From DASSUC01 sp035649895 (lineage in GTDB: Bacteria > Actinomycetota > Actinomycetes > Mycobacteriales > Micromonosporaceae), in the NCBI GenBank assembly GCA_035649895.1, contig DASRIS010000203.1, positions 1 to 27,553 on the forward strand: a stretch of 27,553 bases of DNA, read 5' to 3'. Both the position numbers and the translations under genes were made by a program. Below are positions 7,254 through 13,212 of the stretch, one piece after another; positions within the stretch are counted from its first letter, which is position 1; each line of letters starts with the position of its first letter. The notes under the pieces are model-generated. The model was not told the origin of the DNA. It worked only from the letters and a program-made list of their open reading frames with translations, and did not search any database.

Positions 7254-7427
7254 TCAGTCTTGGGTCGATGGCCCGGCAGCGGGCATCTCGGCGAGCCTGG
7301 CGTGGAGCCGGGCCCGGATCTCCTCCGGGGTGTAAGCGCGGCGGCGGCGCTCCGCCCGGGCGATCGCCACCCCCGTTGCGGCAACCCCGACGAAGGCCGC
7401 CGCGCCCAGTACCTTCCACCAGCGCAC
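7254..7427 (-). CDS. small single-pass membrane protein, 57 residues, GTG start
   Basis: Reading the minus strand from the GTG at 7427 gives VRWWKVLGAAAFVGVAATGV, then AIARAERRRRAYTPEEIRAR, then LHARLAEMPAAGPSTQD and TGA. It has one N-terminal membrane helix (residues 2-22), a basic stop-transfer (RAERRRR) and an amphipathic TPEEIRARLHARLAE tail, a coherent small-protein architecture. There is no Shine-Dalgarno, but TAGCCT lies exactly six bases before the GTG, which fits a leaderless transcript. It is divergent from the permuted papain-fold gene with only 17 bases between the two starts. Function unknown. Confidence 0.7.
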   Translation of the reverse strand: MRWWKVLGAAAFVGVAATGVAIARAERRRRAYTPEEIRARLHARLAEMPAAGPSTQD

Positions 7428-7444
7428 CGTCCTAGGCTACTGCT
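7428..7444. promoter_or_regulatory. overlapping divergent leaderless -10 boxes
   Basis: On the plus strand TAGGCT (7433-7438) is followed by six bases and the GTG at 7445. On the minus strand TAGCCT (plus positions 7439-7434) is followed by six bases and the GTG at 7427. Both fit the actinobacterial TANNNT -10 element at the spacing expected when transcription starts on the first base of the start codon. The two hexamers share five base pairs, centred on CCTAGG. Confidence 0.55.
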
Positions 7445-8116
7445 GTGGCCGGCGCCCCGCTCAGCCTCGACGCGGCTCTTGACCTGACCCGTACCGGTGA
7501 CGTGTGGCTCTTTCGCGGGCGGACGATGGCCGACCGGGCCATCCAGCTGACGACGAACAGTCCGGTCAACCACGTCGGCATGTCGGTCGTCATCGAGGAC
7601 CTGCCGCCGCTGATGTGGCATGCCGAGCTCGGCCGGTCCCTGCCCGACCTGTGGTCGGGTAGCTACCAACGCGGCGCCCAGCTGCATGACCTGCGCGACG
7701 CCGTCACCGTCTGGGCCACCAGGTATGACCAGCGCGCATGGCTGCGCCAGATCGAAGGGCCGCTCACCCGCGAGATGGAGGACGCCGTCCTGCGTACCAT
7801 CGCGCGCCTGGACGGCACGCCGTTCCCCTCCACGTCCGGGCTCGCCTGGCGATGGCTCCGCGGCCGGATACCGAACCCGCGCCTGGCTACACCAGCCTCT
7901 GGCCTGGAGACCGCCTACTGCGCCGAGGTCGTCGCGGTCACCTACCAGGCCATGGGGCTGCTACCCAGCGGGCGCCGGCCGAACTGGTACGACGCCGGGC
8001 GGTTCTGGAGCGGCGACCACCTCGACCTGTCCGGGGGCTATCACCTCGGCAACGAGATCGCCGTTCAGATCCCCCGACCACCCGCATCCCCGGCCGCCGC
8101 TGACAGGACGACCTGA
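7445..8116 (+). CDS. permuted NlpC/P60 (YiiX/YebB-like) papain-fold protein
   Basis: A 223-residue protein. Residues 18-62 read GDVWLFRGRTMADRAIQLTT, then NSPVNHVGMSVVI with His43, then MWHAE with His59. A Cys follows late, at LETAYCAEVVAVTYQ (Cys159). The order His-first, Cys-last is that of circularly permuted papain-like proteins of the YiiX/YebB type, which hydrolyse amide or thioester bonds of cell-wall or lipid substrates; the substrate here is unknown. There is no signal peptide, so it acts inside the cell. The GTG at 7445 is required because the GD.WLFRG core begins at residue 18. The gene ends with Pro/Ala-rich filler. Family assignment rests on the H...C order and the GD.xLFRG/NHVG pattern. 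Confidence 0.72.
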   Translation: MAGAPLSLDAALDLTRTGDVWLFRGRTMADRAIQLTTNSPVNHVGMSVVIEDLPPLMWHAELGRSLPDLWSGSYQRGAQLHDLRDAVTVWATRYDQRAWLRQIEGPLTREMEDAVLRTIARLDGTPFPSTSGLAWRWLRGRIPNPRLATPASGLETAYCAEVVAVTYQAMGLLPSGRRPNWYDAGRFWSGDHLDLSGGYHLGNEIAVQIPRPPASPAAADRTT

Positions 8117-8183
8117 CACCAGCCACCCGTACGCTCCGACCCGTCGCCGGTGATGGTGCGGTGGGACGTGGGTCCCGGTGCGG

Positions 8184-9251
8184 CTACCGCCATCGGCGAG
8201 GTGGACCTGCTCCGCGGACTCTGGTGGCGCGGACCCTGGCGTCGTGGACTCCGGCGGGCTTGCGGCGGGCCGGCATCTGGCGCCCTCTCACACCGAGGCG
8301 GCGGCTGTTCACACCAGCCGCTGGGGTGCGGCGCGGCGCGGCGGGTGATGGCCGGACGGCGAGATCGGTGACGGGTCCGCGGGTGCTGGTGGCGGTGAGT
8401 GCGGCGGCGAAGAGGATGAGCTGGTTGAGCAGGCTGAGGAAGACCAGCACTGCTACCGCGACCGTTACGACCTGGTAGGCGGGGTTGGCTTCGGTGCGCT
8501 CCACGTACAGGCGTCCCAGGGTCTTGAGGGCCTCCAGCCCGGCGGCGACGAACAGCGCCGGTCCGAGCACCCGGCGCAGCCGCATCCGCAGCCGGGGCAG
8601 CGCGGTCAGCGCGGCGATGGCCAGCAGGACGTTCACCCCGACGCCGAGCATGTACCCGGCCGCTCCGAGCAGCCACCGGCCTGGCGGGCCGGCGGCGCCA
8701 GCAGCGTCCGCCAGCAGCCAGCTCAACAGGGTCTCCGTGCCCGCCGCCGCTGCCAGCGACGCGGCCAGCAGCAGCCCGAGCCCGGCCAGGATGGCGAGGT
8801 CGATGAGCTGGCGGAGCAGGAACCTGCCCGGGTACTGCGGCAGCCGCCAGATCGCCCGGATCGAGGAGCGCAAGGCGTCGACCCAGAACAGCCCGGCGAC
8901 GGGGAGCGCAAGGAACGCGACCAGCCCAGCGGTGCCGCGAGCCTCGCGCAGCACCTGCGGATCGAGGCTCGGCAGGTTCTGCGACAGGTAGCCCTGCACC
9001 GAGCGCAGCACGGCAGGCTTGTCCAGCACGTAGCCGAGGATGGCGAAGCCCAGCAGGGCCAGGGAGAATGCGGCGAAGAAGGCGTAGTAGGTGACCGCCG
9101 CGGCGAGCCGCCCGCCGTCGGCCCAGTTGTAGCGCGCCACGGCCCGGGCCAGATGGTCCAGCCAGCCGAAGCGGCGACGAGCCCAGCCGAGGCCCGCCGT
9201 GGCCCGCCGCGCCGACCCCGAACCGATCATCGCGTCGTCAGTACCCGTCAC
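8184..9251 (-). CDS. YihY/BrkB family inner-membrane protein
   Basis: A 355-residue polytopic membrane protein. It contains AVARYNWADGGRLAAAVTYY, AFFAAFSLALLGFAILGYVL, then LVAFLALPVAGLFWVDALRS, the family step WRLPQYPGRFLLRQLIDLAI, and late helices ending with NQLILFAAALTATSTRG. These are the usual six-helix YihY/BrkB landmarks. The family is widespread and its transport role is unsettled; it was once called ribonuclease BN in error. The GTG at 9251 is used; the ATG at 9230 is an alternative, and neither has a clear ribosome binding site. The C-terminal 50 residues are Arg/Pro-rich and cytoplasmic. It is convergent with the papain-fold gene and divergent from the STAS gene. Confidence 0.93.
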   Translation of the reverse strand: MTGTDDAMIGSGSARRATAGLGWARRRFGWLDHLARAVARYNWADGGRLAAAVTYYAFFAAFSLALLGFAILGYVLDKPAVLRSVQGYLSQNLPSLDPQVLREARGTAGLVAFLALPVAGLFWVDALRSSIRAIWRLPQYPGRFLLRQLIDLAILAGLGLLLAASLAAAAGTETLLSWLLADAAGAAGPPGRWLLGAAGYMLGVGVNVLLAIAALTALPRLRMRLRRVLGPALFVAAGLEALKTLGRLYVERTEANPAYQVVTVAVAVLVFLSLLNQLILFAAALTATSTRGPVTDLAVRPSPAAPRRTPAAGVNSRRLGVRGRQMPARRKPAGVHDARVRATRVRGAGPPRRWR

Positions 9252-9370
9252 CGAGGTCCGGCACGCCTCGGCGCGTCGGGCGCCGGCCGGTTGGCGCAGG
9301 CATGGAGACTACCGACAACACCTTTGCAGGGACTACGCTGCGGAATAGCTGCACCATACCGACGTATGCA

Positions 9371-9422
9371 GCTCGTCGAGCCTGCAACACCCGCCCAGCT
9401 TCGGGTTGTTGCAGTCGGCTCG
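9371..9422 (+). promoter_or_regulatory. strong stem-loop upstream of the STAS gene
   Basis: CTGCAACA (9382-9389) pairs perfectly with TGTTGCAG (9407-9414), extended inward by CCCG/CGGG (9390-9393 with 9402-9405) with one bulged base and an eight-base loop. CGAGC (9377-9381) can add an outer stem with GCTCG (9418-9422). It lies in the divergent region 58 bp before the STAS start, with no T-run after it. It is too long and regular to ignore; a leader structure or a protein-binding inverted repeat are both possible. Confidence 0.5.
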
Positions 9423-9479
9423 GGCCCGGCCCCCGCCCGTTCATCTCGCACTCGTTAAGGCAGTTGGGCTGGAGGAACA

Positions 9480-9926
9480 GTGTCCATCGTGTTTGCGCCC
9501 GTGGCTGCGTTGGCGCAGCTGTACATCGACATGGACTACTCCTCGTCGTCGGGCACGGCCCGCGTGTCCGTGGTCGGAGAGGTCGACCTGGCAACCGCGC
9601 CAGCGCTACGCGACCGGCTGGTCGACGCGTTGCACGAGCAGAACCCCGCCGTACTCGACGTCGACCTCGCCGGGGTCACCTTCCTGGACTGCGCGGGGGT
9701 CGGCGCGCTCGTCGCCGCGCGCAACACCGCTGTCCGGTCCAGATGCCAGATGCGGGTCTCCCACCCGCAGCCCATCGTCCGCCGGGTCCTGGAACTGGCC
9801 GGCACCCTCGATGTCCTCACGGCATCGATCGACGAGCCGCCGCCCATAGCATCCGGGTACCCGTCACGGACTGGACCCACGTCCTCGGTCGCGACGCAGC
9901 CGCCAGGCGTGATGGTCGCCGCCTGA
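9480..9926 (+). CDS. STAS-domain protein, anti-sigma-factor-antagonist-like, phospho-site Ser replaced
   Basis: A 148-residue protein with a single STAS domain (about residues 14-118): ARVSVVGEVDLATAPALRDR, AVLDVDLAGVTFLDCAGVGA, then the C-terminal helix PIVRRVLELAGTLDVLT. STAS proteins of the SpoIIAA/RsbV type switch anti-sigma factors and are controlled by phosphorylation of a Ser in the FxDSSGLG loop. Here the loop is FLDCAGVG (residues 68-75): both serines are replaced, by Cys71 and Ala72. It probably cannot be switched by the usual kinase and may be constitutively active or respond differently (inference). GGAGGA at 9471-9476 is close to the GTG at 9480; the GTG at 9489 is an alternative start. 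The last 30 residues (PPPIASGYPSRTGPTSSV) are non-conserved and overlap the 3' end of the convergent GH43 pseudogene. Confidence 0.85.
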   Translation: MSIVFAPVAALAQLYIDMDYSSSSGTARVSVVGEVDLATAPALRDRLVDALHEQNPAVLDVDLAGVTFLDCAGVGALVAARNTAVRSRCQMRVSHPQPIVRRVLELAGTLDVLTASIDEPPPIASGYPSRTGPTSSVATQPPGVMVAA

Positions 9927-11433
9927 CGGAAGCCGGAACCAGGTCCCGTCTGGACGTACGCCGACGCCGGTCGACCAGCGGAGACTCCAACCCGTCCACC
10001 GAACGGATGGCCTCAGCATGCTGGCCGCAGCCACGGTTGGACGTGGCAGCTCCCGGCCGTACTCGATCTGGCGGGTGTTCCAGATGGCGACGTGGGTCAG
10101 GCGGGCGAAGTCGTCGTCGCTGGCGTACACCACCAGGCCCGCCTGCTGGTAGTTGCGGACCGTGTCGACACCGAGGTCGATACCGAGCTTCGTCTCGACC
10201 ACATAGTCGCCGGCGGGCGCGTCCCGCAGCAGGACCGCGCTGGTGTTGGCGCCGCCGACCAGGTCGCTGGCCTGGGTGGGCCAGCGCAGCGCGCTGCCGG
10301 TGAGCGTGGCGCGCTCGTCCCGGCGTACCCAGGTCCATCCAGGCGCCAGCTGGCCGCCGTTGAGCTCGTCGGAGTAAGCCGCGTCGACCTCCCCGACACC
10401 CGGCGGCGGCGCGAGGCCCGGTGCCGGCGGGGCGGGGCCGGTGCCGCTGGTGACGGGGGCCAGCTGCGGCCCGTCCGAGGCCCAGCGGCCGGCGCGGACC
10501 GTGGGCCAGCCGCCGGCCCAGTCGAGCCGGTCGATGAGCATCGGCCGGCGGTTGATGCCGAAGGGCTCGTTGAGGTAGGGCACGGCCTTGTCGATCGCGT
10601 GGTAGGCCAGCCAGTCCTGGCCGGCCAGGTCGGTGACGACCGCGTTGTGCCCGGTGCCGATCCACCGGTTGCCGTTGGGCTGGACCACCGGGGTGCCGCC
10701 CACCCGCGAGGTCAGCAGGGAGATGCCGTCGCGGTCCACGAACGGCCCGGTCGGGCTGGTCGACCGGCCAGCGAAGACGCTGTACCCGGCGGTGGGGCCG
10801 GCGCAGCAGTTGGCGGACGAGCCGAGCAGGTAGTAGTACCCGCCGCGGCGGACCACATAGGCGCCCTCGTACCGGTTGTCGATGGTCACCTGGGTCGGCA
10901 CCCCGGCGATGTGCAGTGCGTCCGCCGTGAGCGGCACGGTGAAGACCCCGCCGAAGTACGAGCCGTAGTAGAGCCAGTGCTGGCCTGCGGCATCGGTGAG
11001 CAGGGCGGGGTCGAAGGTCCACAGGAAGCCGCCGGACGGCGCCGGGCGCGGGGCGACGATCGGTGCGCCGGAGTCGGTCCACGGGCCGGCCGGGGTGGGC
11101 GCGGTGGCGACCCCGATCGCCGAGTCGTCCCCCTCGTTGAGCACGGTGTCGGTGACCGTGAAGTAGAGGACGTAACGCCCGGCCACATAGCGGATGTCGG
11201 GGGCCCAGAGCATGCCGGCGCGCAGCGGGTCGCTGGTGCCGAACGCGTGCCAGAAGCCGTCGCCGCCCCGGATCACCGCCGGGTCGGCGAAGGTGTCGCC
11301 GACCCCGGCGGTGGCCGGGTTGGTGTAGGTAGCGCCCTGCGCGGCGGTGGTTGAGCTGGTGTAGGTCGCGCTCTGCGCGGCAGCGGCCCCCGGCCGGTGC
11401 GGTTACGCCCAGCGCGCCGACGCTCGCGGTCAT
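9864..11433 (-). pseudogene. GH43-family glycosidase, frameshifted in the signal peptide and lacking its C-terminal module
   Basis: GH43 enzymes are five-bladed-propeller arabinanases/xylosidases, usually secreted. The minus-strand frame holds ATYTNPATAGVGDTFADPAV with the catalytic-base Asp (about 11283-11285), LWTFDPALLTD with the pKa-tuning Asp, and NRYEGAYVVRRGGYYYLLGS with the catalytic acid Glu. A second module follows, from ERATLTGSALRWPTQ to NTRQIEYGRELP (ending near 10055). Two defects are visible. An ATG at 11433 opens a secretion-like MTASVGALGVTAPAG, but one extra G in a run of five (11385-11389) puts it out of frame with AAAAQSATYTSS. And after RELP the family resemblance stops, the remaining 60 codons to 9864 being unrelated. 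The only downstream ATG in frame (11276) would omit the catalytic Asp. The missing C-terminal module is present at 1881-2152 on the same strand. Confidence 0.85.
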
Positions 11434-11571
11434 GGCCGCGGGGCGCCGTCACCGCCACCGGCCTCGCACCTGACGGGCTGGTGACGGCGAGCTGAGCTGC
11501 TACCGTCAGCGGCGCGTCATCCGGGTCGGGGCGCGTGGTAGACCTCGGCGCGCCTGCTGCGGGAGATTCTG

Positions 11572-13110
11572 TTGATCCACGACCGATCGGCCAGTGACGA
11601 CCTCGACGACCTTGACGACTGGTCCACTCGGTACATATCTGGCCACGGTCGCCATGCCCGCCGTGGCCGGGACGCCTACCAGCCCGCTGGCGGCCACGGC
11701 CACCACGGCCCCGAACGGAAAGACCGCTCCGACCAGGAAGGCCGCTCCGAACGGGAAGGCCGCCACGAACAGGAAGGCCGCCACGAACAGGAAGGCCGCC
11801 ACGAACGGGAAGGTCGCCACGCCTCGGGCGGGCACGGCCTCAATGGCCCAGACGGGCACCACGTCCCCGACGGCCACGCCCATCACGCCCACCATGCGCA
11901 CGGCCACACCGCGCACCCGCCCACCCCGGCGTCGCGCCAGGCGGTACGGCTGGTCAGTGCCGTACTGGTGCCGCTGGCACTGGTCGCCGTCGCCGCCCTC
12001 GTCTGGCTCTGGCCGGGCGGCGTGGTCACGGAACAGCGGGACCCCGCGCAGCGCCCGCAGCGCTTTACCGCTGACGTGGTCACCGTGGTCGAGCAGCCGT
12101 GCCCGCCACGACCGGAGGGGGCGCCGGCGGGTGGGCTCGCCGGCACATTCCGCTGCGGCAGCGTGACGATCCAGCTCACCGACGGGCCTGACCGGGGCAA
12201 ACGGGTCGACACTGAGATCCCGGGCGGGCCCGGCGCGCCCACCCTTCGCGCCGGCGACCACGTTGTCGTGCTGTTCCTGCCGGACTCCCTGAGCGGGCGC
12301 CCCTACCAGGTCATCGACCACCAGCGGTCAAAACCGCTGCTCGCGCTCGCGCTGGCGTTCGTGTTCGCCGTGGTCGCCTTCGGCCGGTGGCGCGGGCTGC
12401 GGGCGCTGGCCGGGCTGGCGGTCACGTTCTCCGTACTGCTGCTGTTCATCGTGCCGGCGATCCTCAACGGGCAGTCACCGCTGCTGGTGGCGATCGTCGG
12501 CGCCGCAGTGACCATGCTGTCGGTGCTGTTCCTGACCCATGGCTTCAACCTCACGACCGCGATCGCGGTGCTGGGCACGCTGGCCAGCCTGACGGTCACC
12601 GGCGTGCTGTCGGCCACGTCCACCTGGGCGACGCGGCTGACCGGGGTGGCCAGCGAGGAGGCGAGCTTCCTCAACGTCGCCTTCCAGGATGTCAACATGC
12701 AGGGCCTGCTGCTGGCGGGGATCCTGATCGGGTCGCTCGGGGTGCTCGACGACGTCTGCGTCACCCAGGCCGCCACGGTCACCGAGCTGGCCAGGGCCAA
12801 CCCGGAGCTGTCCTATGGGCAGACCTACCAGGCGGCGACCAGGATCGGCCGGGCGCATATCGCCTCTGTGATCAACACGATCATCCTGGCGTACGCCGGC
12901 GCGTCGCTGCCGCTGCTGATCCTGCTCGCAGCCGGCGACCAGCCCGTGGGCGAGCTGCTCACCAGCCAGTTCCTGGCCGAGGAGATCGTGCGCAGCGCGG
13001 TGGGGACGATCGGGCTGATCACGGCGGTACCGATCACCACGGCCCTGGCCGCTCTCGCCGCCCGGCCGCTGTCGCTGCGCGCCGACTCTGTCGCGCCGCG
13101 CCGCTGGTAG
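11572..13110 (+). CDS. YibE/F-like membrane protein with His-rich repeat N-terminus
   Basis: A 512-residue product. Residues 1-120 are a charged, His-rich cytoplasmic tail including six imperfect hexapeptide repeats (mostly EGRHEQ) and GHAHHAHHAHGH. Helix 1 (about 126-148, LVSAVLVPLALVAVAALVWL) is followed by an extracytoplasmic beta-rich domain (ADVVTVVEQPCPP to GDHVVVLFLPDSLSG) and then about seven helices. The YibE/F landmarks SPLLVAIVGAAVTMLSVLFL, THGFNLTTAIAVLGTLASL, and GVLDDVCVTQAATVTELA are present. YibE/F proteins are presumed transporters of unknown substrate. The His-rich tail suggests binding of a transition metal such as Ni or Zn (inference). The TTG start is supported by GGGAG (11561-11565) at six bases. 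Confidence 0.9.
   Translation: MIHDRSASDDLDDLDDWSTRYISGHGRHARRGRDAYQPAGGHGHHGPERKDRSDQEGRSEREGRHEQEGRHEQEGRHEREGRHASGGHGLNGPDGHHVPDGHAHHAHHAHGHTAHPPTPASRQAVRLVSAVLVPLALVAVAALVWLWPGGVVTEQRDPAQRPQRFTADVVTVVEQPCPPRPEGAPAGGLAGTFRCGSVTIQLTDGPDRGKRVDTEIPGGPGAPTLRAGDHVVVLFLPDSLSGRPYQVIDHQRSKPLLALALAFVFAVVAFGRWRGLRALAGLAVTFSVLLLFIVPAILNGQSPLLVAIVGAAVTMLSVLFLTHGFNLTTAIAVLGTLASLTVTGVLSATSTWATRLTGVASEEASFLNVAFQDVNMQGLLLAGILIGSLGVLDDVCVTQAATVTELARANPELSYGQTYQAATRIGRAHIASVINTIILAYAGASLPLLILLAAGDQPVGELLTSQFLAEEIVRSAVGTIGLITAVPITTALAALAARPLSLRADSVAPRRW
11713..11820 (+). repeat. six tandem 18-bp repeats inside the YibE/F-like gene
   Basis: Six in-frame 18-bp units (consensus GAACAGGAAGGCCGCCAC) starting at 11713, 11731, 11749, 11767, 11785 and 11803. 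Units 4 and 5 are identical and the outer ones diverge. They encode (E/D)(R/Q)(K/E)(D/G)R(S/H). Copy number is likely to vary between strains by slippage. Confidence 0.9.
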
Positions 13111-13194
13111 CCCGTCCGTCACCTAAGCGGGTAGAGGAGCCGAGTTACTCCACAAACCAGCAGGTCACGCCATCTAAGGCGTCACTCGGTGCGA

Positions 13195-13206
13195 CTACGG
13201 TCGTAG
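13195..13206. promoter_or_regulatory. 12-bp palindrome before the nucleosidase fusion gene
   Basis: CTACG-GT-CGTAG is a perfect inverted repeat in the 100-bp gap after the YibE/F gene, ahead of the membrane nucleosidase. It could be an operator; it is too short to be sure. Confidence 0.3.
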
Positions 13207-13212
13207 CTGCAG

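Noticed and set aside
9318..9345. GGGACTACGCTGCG before the STAS gene as a DosR box
   Set aside because: Only the first half matches; the second half lacks GTCCC/GGCCC.
10092..11354. A 420-codon plus-strand frame opposite the GH43 gene
   Set aside because: Antisense shadow, Gly/Val/Arg-rich, no motif.
9817..11433. A 538-codon minus-strand frame starting at the same ATG as the GH43 signal peptide
   Set aside because: After the first 15 codons it is the wrong frame (Arg/His/Pro-rich). GH43 motifs lie in the neighbouring frame.
11713..11820. Regular repeats considered as a CRISPR-like array
   Set aside because: The units are 18 bp, directly adjacent without spacers, and in frame with a transporter gene.
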